DNA of 64,000 nt from positions 186,001 to 250,000 of the forward strand of contig JAACSL010000001.1 of NCBI GenBank assembly GCA_009993955.1, written 5' to 3'. Of this stretch, positions 9,738 through 18,925 are shown one piece after another. The position numbers and the translations under genes are program-made. The notes under the pieces are model-generated. The model ran no database searches. It had not been told where the DNA came from and was given only the letters and a program-made list of their open reading frames with translations. The DNA is from Paraglaciecola sp. GTDB taxonomy: Bacteria; Pseudomonadota; Gammaproteobacteria; Enterobacterales; Alteromonadaceae. Position 1 is the first letter of the stretch. Each line of letters begins with the position of its first letter.

Positions 9738-10822
9738 CCATGTTTCCTCGCAAATTCTTGCATAAATTCTGTCAAAGTCGCGACGCCGATTAAAGGCATA
9801 GCGTTATAGATACTCGCCCGCATACCACCAACAATTCGATGGCCTTTTAAGGCTCGCAGGCCGTTTTTCTCCGCTTCAGCTAAAAATAGGCTGTCGAGGT
9901 CTGGGTTAGGCAGATGAAAAACAACGTTCATTCGCGAGCGAAAATCAGGATGCACATGATTGCGATAAAAGTCTGACTGGTCGATGCATTGATATAGTAA
10001 GTTTGCTTTCTGTTGGTTTTGCTGTTCAATTGCAGCTACTCCACCAGAGTTTAACAACCAACGGAAGACCAACCCGGCCAGATACCACGCATAGGTTGGT
10101 GGTGTATTGTACATGGAGCCATTTTTTGCCATATTCTGGTAGTTTAAGAACGATGGTGTGCTGTCACGCCCTTTGTCCAATAAATCATTGTTGACTAACA
10201 CAACAGCCAACCCTGAGGGGCCGATATTTTTTTGCGCCCCCGCATAGATGACCCCAAATTTCGATACATCGATATTTTTTGACAAAATATTGGACGACAT
10301 GTCGGCGACCAAAGGCACACTGCCCGCTTCTGGCAAACAATTAATTTCAACGCCTTCAACTGTTTCATTGGCACAGTAGTGTAGATAAGCAAAACGTTGT
10401 TGTTGTTCTTTGTCCAGGCTTAAATGCGGCACCGTTACTTGCCCGTTAACCGAAGAAGAGGTTACAAGCTCAATGGCATTCAGGTATTTTTGAGCTTCCT
10501 GATAGGCCCCTGCCGACCACGAGCCACTGGTTAAGAATGCGGCGGACTCATGTTGCTGGGCTAAATTGAGTGGCACTGCTGAAAACTGACCGCGGCCGCC
10601 GCCATGCCCAAACAATACAGCGTAATCTTTTGGCACGTTTAACAGTGTGCGTAAGTCTTGTTCTGCTTGCTCAGCGACCGCGATGAATTCTTTACTGCGG
10701 TGACTAATTTCCATCACCGAACATCCTAGCCCATGCCAGTCAAGGAATTCTGCTTGAGCTTGCTGCATCACCGCAGTGGGTAACATCGCAGGACCGGCAC
10801 AAAAATTATATGTTGTTGACAT
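9734..10822 (-). CDS. serC: Phosphoserine aminotransferase
   Basis: PLP enzyme that makes 3-phosphoserine (serine synthesis) and the corresponding pyridoxine precursor. It has 362 residues (E. coli 362). It begins [15 protein letters not shown] and has the PLP-lysine segment [14 protein letters not shown], with [10 protein letters not shown] near residue 75. An AGGA site lies 7 bases before the ATG. It overlaps aroA by 4 bp. The gyrA terminator upstream separates it from gyrA. Confidence 0.96.
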   Translation of the reverse strand: MSTTYNFCAGPAMLPTAVMQQAQAEFLDWHGLGCSVMEISHRSKEFIAVAEQAEQDLRTLLNVPKDYAVLFGHGGGRGQFSAVPLNLAQQHESAAFLTSGSWSAGAYQEAQKYLNAIELVTSSSVNGQVTVPHLSLDKEQQQRFAYLHYCANETVEGVEINCLPEAGSVPLVADMSSNILSKNIDVSKFGVIYAGAQKNIGPSGLAVVLVNNDLLDKGRDSTPSFLNYQNMAKNGSMYNTPPTYAWYLAGLVFRWLLNSGGVAAIEQQNQQKANLLYQCIDQSDFYRNHVHPDFRSRMNVVFHLPNPDLDSLFLAEAEKNGLRALKGHRIVGGMRASIYNAMPLIGVATLTEFMQEFARKHG

Positions 10823-10844
10823 GGCAATCCTATTTATCTTTAAG

Positions 10845-10877
10845 TCAAAACAAAACGAGTGGCCTAGGCCACTCGTT
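10845..10877 (-). terminator. Intrinsic terminator of gyrA
   Basis: A perfect 24-base palindrome, AACGAGTGGCCT / AGGCCACTCGTT (10854-10877), is followed on the minus strand by TTTTGTTTTG. It lies 70 bp after the gyrA stop and just upstream of serC. Confidence 0.85.
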
Positions 10878-10886
10878 GATTATTCT

Positions 10887-10908
10887 GCGCAGTGTACTGC
10901 GCTTTTTA
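10887..10908 (+). terminator. Plus-strand terminator-like hairpin opposing gyrA
   Basis: GCGCAGT-GT-ACTGCGC followed by TTTTTATT on the plus strand. There is no plus-strand gene before it for many kilobases, so if functional it would stop antisense transcription before gyrA. The 2-base loop is tight, so the real stem is probably shorter. Confidence 0.35.
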
Positions 10909-10946
10909 TTGGATCCTAGCTTTTTTATATAGCCAAAACAGCTGAC

Positions 10947-13625
10947 TTATTCAGGATCATCTGCATCAACAATATCGGCATCACGTGCATCAACTAATTC
11001 AGCTGAATCGAGGCTTTCGTCGACGTTAATTTCGTCTTCTTCAATCTCGTCAATGCGCTGCAAACCAACCACGTGTTCGCCTTCGATGGTGCGAATTAAA
11101 CGCACGCCTTGTGTGTTTCTCCCCACGGTAGATACTTCACTTACGCGAGTTCTCACTAGAGTACCTTGGTCGCTGATCAACATGATTTCATCTGATTCAT
11201 TGACTTGTACTGCTCCAACTACCTTGCCATTTCGTTCAGATACTTTGATCGATACGACCCCTTGAGTGGCACGGCTTTTTGCAGGGTAATCTTGGATCGG
11301 CGTGCGCTTGCCAAATCCGTTTGCTGTGGCAGTAAGAATTGCCCCATCGCCCTGCGGTACAATGAGAGATACGACTTTCTGGCCCTCTGGCATTCTGATA
11401 CCACGTACACCCGTTGCCGTTCTACCCATCGGACGCAAAGCTAATAATTCTTCGCCTGTTTCAGGATCGATTTTCACTTCACCGGTTTCAGAGTCTCGTT
11501 GTTTTTCGTTAAAACGAACAACTTTACCGGCATCCGAGAACAACATAATGTCGTTTTCACCATTGGTAATATCAACACCAATTAACTCATCACCATCATT
11601 CAAATTAACGGCAATGATACCGTTAGCTCTTGGACGTGAATATTGGGTTAACTCGGTCTTTTTAACTGTACCATTGGCGGTTGCCATTAATACATATTTA
11701 CCCTCTTCAAATTCTTTGATAGGTAAAATTGCTGTGATCCGTTCATTTTCTTCCAATGGCAGAATATTCACGATTGGACGACCGCGTGCATTTCGACTGG
11801 CCAGCGGCAATTGATACACTTTTAACCAATATAAGCGACCACGCGTTGAGAAACACAGGATGTGGTCATGGGTATTGGCCACTAACAATTTCTCAATGAA
11901 ATCTTCGTCTTTCATCTTGGTAGCTGACTTACCACGGCCACCACGACGTTGCGATTCGTAGTCGTTAAGTTTCTGGTATTTAACGTAACCTTCACGTGAC
12001 AACGTCACCACCACATCTTCTTGCTCAATCAGGTCTTCGATGTCGATGTCATGTGATGCTGAAGTAATCTCCGTGCGACGAGCGTCACCAAACTCATCAC
12101 GAATTTTTTCCAATTCTTCACGAATCACTTCCATCAATCGCGCTGGACTGCCCAAGATGTGTAAAAGCTCAGCAATCAAACTCAGTAATTCTTGGTACTC
12201 AGACAAGATTTTATCGTGTTCTAAGCCCGTTAATTTATTTAACCGTAAGTCAAGGATCGCTTGCGCTTGTTGCTCTGTCAGATAGTACTTAGCGTCACGA
12301 ATACCGTATTGTGGCTCTAACCAATCAGGACGTGCTGCGTTGTTCCCAGCACGCTCTAACATCTCAGCCACATCACCTAGGTCCCACCCTTGCGCCACTA
12401 AGGCTGTTTTGGCGTCTGCTGGAGTCTTAGACGCTTTGATGAGGGCGATAATAGGGTCAATGTTCACTAACGCGATGGCTAAGCCTTCGAGTATGTGGGC
12501 ACGCTCCCGAGCCTTTTTCAATTCATACACGGTGCGACGCGTGACAACTTCACGACGGTGCAAGATAAATGCTTGCAAAATCTCCAATAGATTCAACACT
12601 TTGGGCTGTGTTTTATCCAAGGCGACCATGTTGATCCCAAACACAGTTTGCATCTGAGTTTGTGTATATAAATGGTTCAGCAATACTTCTGCTGATTCAT
12701 TGCGACGAACTTCAATAACGATACGCATACCATCTTTATCAGACTCATCACGCAGGGCAGAGATGCCCTCTATTTTTTTCTCTTTGACAAGTTCTGCAAT
12801 TTTTTCAATCAAGCGTGCTTTATTCACCTGGTAGGGAATTTCATGCACGATAATCGTTTCTTTACCGTTTGCTTCTGTTTCGATCTCGGCACGTGCACGC
12901 ATGTACACCTTGCCGCGTCCGGTGCGATAGGCATCTTCGATGCCTTTACGACCACTAATAATGGCTGCTGTGGGGAAGTCGGGACCGGGAATATAAGTCA
13001 TCAGCTCATCAACGGTTAGCTTGGGGTTATCCACCAGTGCGATACAACCGTTGACTACTTCAGTTAAGTTGTGAGGGGGAATATTGGTGGCCATACCCAC
13101 TGCAATACCAGACGAGCCATTCACCAACAAATTAGGCACTTTAGTTGGCAAGACTTCAGGGATCATTTCCTGACCGTCGTAGTTAGGCACAAAATTAACC
13201 GTTTCTTTATCGAGATCAGCTAATAATTCATGGGCAATTTTCGCCATGCGGATTTCGGTATAACGCATGGCAGCGGCTGAGTCACCGTCAACAGAACCAA
13301 AGTTTCCTTGACCATCAACCAGCATGTAACGCAACGAAAATGGCTGAGCCATACGCACGATCGTATCGTACACCGCTGAATCACCGTGAGGATGGTATTT
13401 ACCGATAACGTCACCCACTACCCTAGCGGACTTTTTATACGGCTTATTGAAATCATTTTTGAGTTCGTTCATCGCAAACAAAACTCGGCGATGCACTGGC
13501 TTTAAGCCATCTCTCACGTCAGGCAGCGCCCTGCCAACGATTACACTCATCGCATAGTCTAGGTAGGAGTTCTTCAACTCTTCTTCGATATTGATGGGCA
13601 GAATTTCTTGGGCGTGATCAGTCAT
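10947..13625 (-). CDS. gyrA: DNA gyrase subunit A
   Basis: Breakage-reunion subunit that introduces negative supercoils with GyrB. It has 892 residues (E. coli 875). The active-site tyrosine lies in AAAMRYTE. The quinolone-resistance region reads [17 protein letters not shown], i.e. Ser and Asp at the positions of E. coli S83 and D87. The GyrA-box motif QRRGGRGKS begins the C-terminal beta-pinwheel, and an acidic tail rich in E and D ends the protein. The ATG has AAGG upstream. It is divergent from ubiG, as in E. coli. Confidence 0.97.
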   Translation of the reverse strand: MTDHAQEILPINIEEELKNSYLDYAMSVIVGRALPDVRDGLKPVHRRVLFAMNELKNDFNKPYKKSARVVGDVIGKYHPHGDSAVYDTIVRMAQPFSLRYMLVDGQGNFGSVDGDSAAAMRYTEIRMAKIAHELLADLDKETVNFVPNYDGQEMIPEVLPTKVPNLLVNGSSGIAVGMATNIPPHNLTEVVNGCIALVDNPKLTVDELMTYIPGPDFPTAAIISGRKGIEDAYRTGRGKVYMRARAEIETEANGKETIIVHEIPYQVNKARLIEKIAELVKEKKIEGISALRDESDKDGMRIVIEVRRNESAEVLLNHLYTQTQMQTVFGINMVALDKTQPKVLNLLEILQAFILHRREVVTRRTVYELKKARERAHILEGLAIALVNIDPIIALIKASKTPADAKTALVAQGWDLGDVAEMLERAGNNAARPDWLEPQYGIRDAKYYLTEQQAQAILDLRLNKLTGLEHDKILSEYQELLSLIAELLHILGSPARLMEVIREELEKIRDEFGDARRTEITSASHDIDIEDLIEQEDVVVTLSREGYVKYQKLNDYESQRRGGRGKSATKMKDEDFIEKLLVANTHDHILCFSTRGRLYWLKVYQLPLASRNARGRPIVNILPLEENERITAILPIKEFEEGKYVLMATANGTVKKTELTQYSRPRANGIIAVNLNDGDELIGVDITNGENDIMLFSDAGKVVRFNEKQRDSETGEVKIDPETGEELLALRPMGRTATGVRGIRMPEGQKVVSLIVPQGDGAILTATANGFGKRTPIQDYPAKSRATQGVVSIKVSERNGKVVGAVQVNESDEIMLISDQGTLVRTRVSEVSTVGRNTQGVRLIRTIEGEHVVGLQRIDEIEEDEINVDESLDSAELVDARDADIVDADDPE

Positions 13626-13679
13626 ATACAGCCTTGTCCCTAGTCATTATTATTGGAGTATTAAATTAGAAAATGTCGC

Positions 13680-13708
13680 GTTATATCAGCTAAGCTAGGA
13701 TTTTGAAA
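13680..13708 (-). promoter_or_regulatory. Predicted gyrA promoter
   Basis: On the minus strand TTTCAA (13703-13708), 17-bp spacer, TATAAC (13680-13685), about 55 bp before the gyrA ATG. It is in the 289-bp gyrA/ubiG divergent gap. The other side of the gap holds TATAAT (13882-13887), a perfect -10 for ubiG but with a poor -35. I see nothing else in the gap. Confidence 0.5.
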
Positions 13709-13914
13709 AGATATAACCATACAAGCAAAGTACTTCGTAAAACATCCGCGCAATTCTACCATCGACAGATAAAAATAAACAGTCAGACTTTGTTCAGAAT
13801 CTAAGCACTTAGCGCCTTATTTTACGGTTTTTTAACAATCCTTGGCCTTTTTAAGACTGGATACCAAAATCACAAGCTGGCTATAATGTTGTTTCACCCA
13901 AACAGGAAAACAAC

Positions 13915-14628
13915 ATGAGCATGGTGCAAAACGTCGATCCCATTGAAATTCAAAAATTTGCTGATTTAGCCAGTCGATGGTGGGATTTAGAAGGTGAATT
14001 TAAGCCCTTACATCAGATTAATCCTCTGCGTACTGGGTATATCGCACAGCGCGCACAAGGCCTGGCTGGCAAACGTATTCTTGACGTGGGATGTGGTGGC
14101 GGCATTTTGGCCGAGAGCATGGCGAAAATGGGCGCAAAAGTCAGCGGTATTGACATGGGTGAAGCACAAATAGAAGTGGCACGTCTGCATGGTTTAGAAA
14201 GCGCTACTGAAGTGGAGTATCAGCAATCCACAGCTGAGGAATTTGCCACAAAGTACCCACAACAATTTGATGTGGTAACCTGCATGGAAATGCTTGAGCA
14301 TGTACCCGACCCAGCTTCGGTGGTTCAAGCGTGCAGTCGTTTAGTTAAGCCCGGCGGGCATGTATTTTTTTCAACCCTTAACCGCAATATCAAATCCTAT
14401 TTAATGGCGATTGTTGGGGCAGAATATGTCTTGGGTTTGGTGCCAAAAGGTACCCATCAACACAGCAAATTTATCAAACCCTCAGAGCTCATCCGTTGGA
14501 TTGATACCACACCTTTAATTGTGAAGCACATGACTGGCTTACATATGCATCCACTAAGTCAGCAGTTTTACTTGTCTGAGCAAAATGTGGACGTTAATTA
14601 CATGTTGCATAGCCAATCTGTCAATTAA
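13915..14628 (+). CDS. ubiG: Ubiquinone biosynthesis O-methyltransferase UbiG
   Basis: SAM-dependent methyltransferase for both O-methylations of ubiquinone. It has 237 residues (E. coli 240). SAM motif I is [20 protein letters not shown]; the UbiG-typical start [20 protein letters not shown] and the EMLEHVPDP post-motif are present. An AGGA site lies 8 bases before the ATG and a perfect TATAAT 28 bases upstream. A small CACTA/TAGTG stem follows the stop but lacks a U-run. It is divergent from gyrA. Confidence 0.96.
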   Translation: MSMVQNVDPIEIQKFADLASRWWDLEGEFKPLHQINPLRTGYIAQRAQGLAGKRILDVGCGGGILAESMAKMGAKVSGIDMGEAQIEVARLHGLESATEVEYQQSTAEEFATKYPQQFDVVTCMEMLEHVPDPASVVQACSRLVKPGGHVFFSTLNRNIKSYLMAIVGAEYVLGLVPKGTHQHSKFIKPSELIRWIDTTPLIVKHMTGLHMHPLSQQFYLSEQNVDVNYMLHSQSVN

Positions 14629-14833
14629 TAAAAACACTAGATGTAGTGGCAAACTTCAAGATCACCCACCATATATCGTAAGTTTATAAAGTCGCTGTTT
14701 TTCCGACTAAAATAATTGATCGCTAAATTATTTTTTTAATTGGACTTGCATTTGAGTCAAGGTCGCGTTGAAAAGCCTTCTTGGGTGAGTCACCACTAAC
14801 CTATTTTCAACTGCACAATTATTGGGCAGTCAA

Positions 14834-14881
14834 ACACAATATATTGGGTTGCAATCAAATCCAAACCTCACTATCTTGTGT
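14834..14881 (+). promoter_or_regulatory. Tandem NrdR boxes over the nrdA promoter
   Basis: Box 1 (14834-14849) is ACACAATATATTGGGT, 15 of 16 positions of ACACWATATATWGTGT. Box 2 (14866-14881) is CCTCACTATCTTGTGT, 12 of 16. The two starts are 32 bp apart, the three-turn spacing typical of NrdR sites. A promoter TTGCAA (14849-14854), 17-bp spacer, TATCTT (14872-14877) lies between and under them, so bound NrdR-ATP/dATP would block it. The rest of the gap 14629-15060 shows only the DnaA-like site listed separately; nrdR itself is not in this window. Confidence 0.75.
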
Positions 14882-14926
14882 TCCGTCCATCTCACTCCGA
14901 CAACAACTAGTTATCTCGGTAACAGC

Positions 14927-14935
14927 TTATCGACA
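14927..14935 (+). promoter_or_regulatory. Possible DnaA box in the nrdA leader
   Basis: TTATCGACA differs from the consensus TTATCCACA at one base. It lies between the nrdA promoter and the gene. E. coli nrdAB is known to be DnaA-regulated, which makes the site plausible, but a one-mismatch nonamer occurs often by chance. Confidence 0.3.
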
Positions 14936-15060
14936 TACCTAAAAACATAAAAGATGAGTAGGGTCGACAGTCAGTGAACTAAGTAGGCTTAGGGGTGCGC
15001 TCTACCCGACTTAATTTTTCACGCAACTCAATGCAAACTATAAAAAAATACGGCAACTAC

Positions 15061-17376
15061 ATGAACAATAATCTCTATGTCACTAAACGCAACGGCAGTC
15101 GTGAAATCATTGATTTGGACAAAATTCACCAAGTGGTTGAATGGGCTGCAAAAGGTCTCAACAACGTTTCTGTTTCGCAAGTTGAAATTAAAGCGCATAT
15201 TCAGTTTTATGACGGCATCAAGACCGCAGATATCCACGAAACGCTGATCCGGTCGGCAGCCGACTTAATCTCCACAGAAACCCCTGGTTATCAATACATG
15301 GCAGCGCGTTTGGCGATTTTCCATTTGCGCAAAAAAGCCTACGGCCAATTTGAACCGCCTCACTTGTTTGAGCACGTTAAGTCTATGGTAGCGATGGGCA
15401 AGTACGATGCTAACTTGCTGAGTGACTATACCCAGGCTGAATATGAGCAAATGAATGATTTTATCGATCATTGGCGTGACATGGATTTCAGCTATGCAGC
15501 GGTAAAACAGCTAGAAGGCAAATATTTAGTCCAGAACCGCGTGACAGGTGCCATATACGAAAGTGCCCAATTTTTGTATGTATTAGTGGCGGCTTGCCTG
15601 TTTGCCAACTACGACAAAGCCAGTCGCATGGACTATATCAAACGTTTTTATGACGCCACCTCTAAATTTAAGATATCGCTGCCCACCCCTATTATGGCTG
15701 GCGTGCGCACACCCACCCGACAATTCAGTTCCTGTGTATTAATTGAAACTGGCGATAGCCTCGATTCTATTAACGCGACTGCCAGTGCCATTGTGAAATA
15801 CGTGAGTCAGCGTGCGGGCATTGGTGTCAACGCAGGGCGTATTCGAGCCTTGGGTAGTCCTATTCGTGGTGGTGAAGCATTTCATACTGGCTGTATTCCA
15901 TTTTATAAGTATTTCCAAACAGCGGTTAAAAGCTGTTCGCAAGGCGGTGTGCGCGGCGGCGCGGCCACGTTGTTCTTCCCCTTGTGGCACCTGGAAGTTG
16001 AATCATTATTGGTACTCAAAAACAATCGTGGGGTTGAGGAAAACCGTGTACGTCACCTTGACTACGGGGTGCAATTCAACAAATTGATGTACCAACGTTT
16101 GATCAAAGATCAGCACATTACTTTGTTCAGCCCATCCGACGTGCCCGGCATGTACGATGCGTTTTTTGCTGACCAAGACGAGTTTGAGCGTTTATACGTG
16201 CAGTACGAGCAAGACTCGAGCATTCGCAAAAAACAAATTAAGGCCATTGAACTATTCAGTTTGTTTATGCAAGAACGTGCCAGCACGGGGCGTATCTATT
16301 TGCAGAACGTAGATCACTGTAATACCCATAGTCCGTTCAATCCTAAATTAGCGCCGGTGCGTCAGAGCAATTTGTGTTTGGAAATTGCCCTACCCACCAA
16401 ACCGCTGGCTAACGTGAATGATGAAAATGGCGAAATTGCCCTGTGTACCTTGTCTGCCTTTAATTTAGGCGCCATTGAAAGTCTTGATGACTTCGCCGAA
16501 ATGGCCGATTTAGCCGTGCGTGCGCTGGATAATTTGCTGGATTATCAGGATTATCCCGTACCGGCGGCATACAACGCTACCATGGGCCGTCGTACACTGG
16601 GTATCGGTGTGATTAACTTCGCCTATTACCTTGCTAAAAATGGTGTGAAATATTCTGATGGCAGTGCCAACGGTTTGGTGCACAGAACCTTTGAAGCCAT
16701 GCAGTATCACTTGATGCGTGCGTCATGTAATTTGGCGAAGGAAAAAGGCCCCTGCCCCAAATTTAACGAAACCACTTACTATCAAGGTTTGATGCCAACT
16801 GATACCTATAAAAAAGAACTCGATAAGATCTGTGATGAGCCCTTACATTGTGACTGGGATGCCTTGCGAGCCGATATTAAACAATACGGATTACGCAATA
16901 GTACCCTGTCTGCATTGATGCCCTCAGAGACGTCATCACAAATTTCTAACGCCACCAACGGCATAGAACCGCCACGTGGTCACATTAGCGTAAAATCCAG
17001 TAAAGACGGAGTACTGAAGCAAGTTGTACCCGAGTACGATCGCTTGAAAGATAAATACGAATTGTTGTGGGATTTACCCTCCAACGAAGGTTACCTGCAG
17101 TTAGCTGGCATCATGCAAAAGTTTGTTGACCAAACGATTTCTGCCAATACCAGTTATGATCCGAATAAATATGAGGGCGGTAAGGTACCCATGAAGCTGT
17201 TGCTTCAAGATCTTCTGACAAGTTACAAGCTGGGGGTTAAAACCTTGTACTACCACAACACCAGAGATGGTGCGGCGGATGCAACGCAACAAGCTTTACC
17301 CGCACACAAGTCAACGCCTCTTGAAGTGGTTGTAGAAGAAGATGACGATTGCGCCGGCGGTGCTTGTAAGATCTAA
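15061..17376 (+). CDS. nrdA: Class Ia ribonucleotide reductase, alpha subunit
   Basis: Reduces ribonucleoside diphosphates to dNDPs with NrdB. From the ATG at 15061 it has 771 residues (E. coli 761). It has an N-terminal ATP-cone (VTKRNGSREIIDLDKIHQVV), the active-site cysteine in QFSSCVLIE, the catalytic SNLCLEIALPTKP with the N-x-C-x-E triad, LCTLSAFNLG, and the C-terminal redox pair CAGGACKI. I chose MNNNLYVTKRN because it aligns with the family start. In-frame candidates at 15031 (ATG) and 14995 (GTG) exist and none has a strong ribosome-binding site, so the start is the uncertain part. Confidence 0.95.
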   Translation: MNNNLYVTKRNGSREIIDLDKIHQVVEWAAKGLNNVSVSQVEIKAHIQFYDGIKTADIHETLIRSAADLISTETPGYQYMAARLAIFHLRKKAYGQFEPPHLFEHVKSMVAMGKYDANLLSDYTQAEYEQMNDFIDHWRDMDFSYAAVKQLEGKYLVQNRVTGAIYESAQFLYVLVAACLFANYDKASRMDYIKRFYDATSKFKISLPTPIMAGVRTPTRQFSSCVLIETGDSLDSINATASAIVKYVSQRAGIGVNAGRIRALGSPIRGGEAFHTGCIPFYKYFQTAVKSCSQGGVRGGAATLFFPLWHLEVESLLVLKNNRGVEENRVRHLDYGVQFNKLMYQRLIKDQHITLFSPSDVPGMYDAFFADQDEFERLYVQYEQDSSIRKKQIKAIELFSLFMQERASTGRIYLQNVDHCNTHSPFNPKLAPVRQSNLCLEIALPTKPLANVNDENGEIALCTLSAFNLGAIESLDDFAEMADLAVRALDNLLDYQDYPVPAAYNATMGRRTLGIGVINFAYYLAKNGVKYSDGSANGLVHRTFEAMQYHLMRASCNLAKEKGPCPKFNETTYYQGLMPTDTYKKELDKICDEPLHCDWDALRADIKQYGLRNSTLSALMPSETSSQISNATNGIEPPRGHISVKSSKDGVLKQVVPEYDRLKDKYELLWDLPSNEGYLQLAGIMQKFVDQTISANTSYDPNKYEGGKVPMKLLLQDLLTSYKLGVKTLYYHNTRDGAADATQQALPAHKSTPLEVVVEEDDDCAGGACKI

Positions 17377-17386
17377 GTCTATGCCA

Positions 17387-17422
17387 GGCCATCTTGTTTG
17401 CTGTTGGGTAAAGCAGATGGCC
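17387..17422 (+). other. Hairpin between nrdA and nrdB
   Basis: GGCCATCT (17387-17394) pairs with AGATGGCC (17415-17422), with further pairing inside (TTTGCT with AAAGC). No U-run follows. It lies 10 bp after the nrdA stop and 33 bp before nrdB. It probably stabilises the nrdA 3' end or tunes the nrdA:nrdB ratio rather than ending transcription. Confidence 0.5.
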
Positions 17423-17455
17423 TTCGTCCTTAATCTGTGATGGTCATAAAGAAAA

Positions 17456-18586
17456 ATGAAATATACAACGTTTAATCAAGTCAACAATAACGCCCTTATT
17501 GAACCGATGTTTTTTGGTAATCCGGTGAACGTGGCGCGTTACGACCAGCAAAAACACCAGATTTTTGAAAAGTTAATTGAAAAACAAATCAGCTTTTTTT
17601 GGCGCCCAGAAGAAGTGGATGTCAGTAAAGATCGTGTCGACTTTCAAAAATTGAGTGACTCAGAAAAACATATTTTCATTTCAAACCTGAAATACCAAAC
17701 ACTATTGGATTCGATTCAAGGACGTAGCCCCAATATCGCGTTTTTACCGATTATCTCCTTGCCAGAATTAGAAACATGGGTTGAAACCTGGTCTTTTTTT
17801 GAAACCATTCACTCTCGCTCTTACACCCATATATTGCGTAATTTATTTGGTGATCCAAGCAGTATTTTTAATGACATCGTAGACAACCAAGAAATCAAAA
17901 AACGCGCCTCAGATATCTCACAATATTATGATGATTTGATCTTTGCTGTGCAGCTCTGGCAAACCTTGGGTGAAGGTCAGCATACGGTGAATGGTAAAGT
18001 GCATAACATCACTATGCGCGAGTTAAAGAAAAAACTATTTTTGTGCATGAATTCAGTAAATGCCCTAGAAGCCATTCGTTTTTATGTATCCTTTGCCTGT
18101 ACATTTGCCTTTGCCGAACGCGAGTTAATGGAAGGCAATTCAAAAATCATTCGATTGATTGCCCGTGATGAAAACTTACATCTAACCTCAACGCAGCACA
18201 TCATCAATTTGTGGGCAAAAGGCAAAGATGATCCTGAGATGGCAGAGATCGCTGAAGAATGTAAGGAACAAGCCACTGAGATTTTCCTGAATGCTGTACG
18301 CCAAGAAAAAGAATGGGCAACCTATTTGTTCCAACAAGGCTCAATGATCGGCTTAAATAAAGAGATCCTCTGTCAATACGTTGAATTTATTGCCAACCAC
18401 CGTATGTCTGCCATTGGTCTAGGCCAGCCCTTTGATGTGAAAAGTAACCCCCTGCCTTGGATGAACAACTACTTAAATTCAGACAATGTGCAAGTGGCAC
18501 CGCAAGAATCAGAGATAAGTTCTTACCTCGTCGGGCAAATTGATTCTGAAGTCAATGCCGATGATTTTGGTGATTTTGATCTGTAA
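17456..18586 (+). CDS. nrdB: Class Ia ribonucleotide reductase, beta subunit
   Basis: Diiron-tyrosyl radical subunit; 376 residues (E. coli 376). The radical tyrosine is Tyr123 in IHSRSYTHI, with iron ligands Asp85, Glu116 and His119 and the later helices carrying [10 protein letters not shown] and ARDENLHLT. The C-terminus ends in acidic and aromatic residues (DDFGDFDL), the usual NrdA-docking tail. It follows nrdA after a 79-bp gap with a hairpin, and yfaE follows at once. Confidence 0.97.
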   Translation: MKYTTFNQVNNNALIEPMFFGNPVNVARYDQQKHQIFEKLIEKQISFFWRPEEVDVSKDRVDFQKLSDSEKHIFISNLKYQTLLDSIQGRSPNIAFLPIISLPELETWVETWSFFETIHSRSYTHILRNLFGDPSSIFNDIVDNQEIKKRASDISQYYDDLIFAVQLWQTLGEGQHTVNGKVHNITMRELKKKLFLCMNSVNALEAIRFYVSFACTFAFAERELMEGNSKIIRLIARDENLHLTSTQHIINLWAKGKDDPEMAEIAEECKEQATEIFLNAVRQEKEWATYLFQQGSMIGLNKEILCQYVEFIANHRMSAIGLGQPFDVKSNPLPWMNNYLNSDNVQVAPQESEISSYLVGQIDSEVNADDFGDFDL

Positions 18587-18615
18587 TTTGTATGGCAAAT
18601 AACAAGGACGGTCTT

Positions 18616-18861
18616 ATGATCCATATTCAGCAACATAAGACTGTTCCTCATCTCCCCCAGCGTACCTTGCTGGAAAGCATAGAAGATCAAAAGATTGTTG
18701 TGCAGTTCCACTGTCGAGAAGGCTTTTGTGGCGCGTGCCGCACTAAACTGCGCAGTGGCGAGGTGGAATATACCTCGTTTCCACTTGCTTACATCGATGA
18801 TGATGAAATATTACCCTGCTGCTGTTACCCTCTGTCCGATATCGAAATCGAGCTAGCCTAA
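18616..18861 (+). CDS. yfaE: [2Fe-2S] ferredoxin, NrdB cofactor-maintenance type (YfaE)
   Basis: Small ferredoxin that in E. coli reduces the NrdB diiron centre during cofactor assembly and repair. It has 81 residues from the ATG at 18616, with the plant-type cluster ligands CREGFCGAC (Cys33, 38, 41) and the last ligand in LPCCC. An AAGGA site supports this ATG; an in-frame ATG at 18592 would add eight residues but has no ribosome-binding site. It sits in the conserved nrdA-nrdB-yfaE operon. Confidence 0.92.
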   Translation: MIHIQQHKTVPHLPQRTLLESIEDQKIVVQFHCREGFCGACRTKLRSGEVEYTSFPLAYIDDDEILPCCCYPLSDIEIELA

Positions 18862-18925
18862 ACCTTGTTCATGCCCTTTGTGCACCAGTTTAACCGTGCT
18901 AGCCACAACGCTCTTGAGGCCTTTC

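Noticed and set aside
11302-11814. 170-codon plus-strand frame inside gyrA
   Set aside because: It is wholly antisense to the conserved gyrA C-terminal domain, has no ribosome-binding site or family match, and its composition follows from gyrA codon usage.
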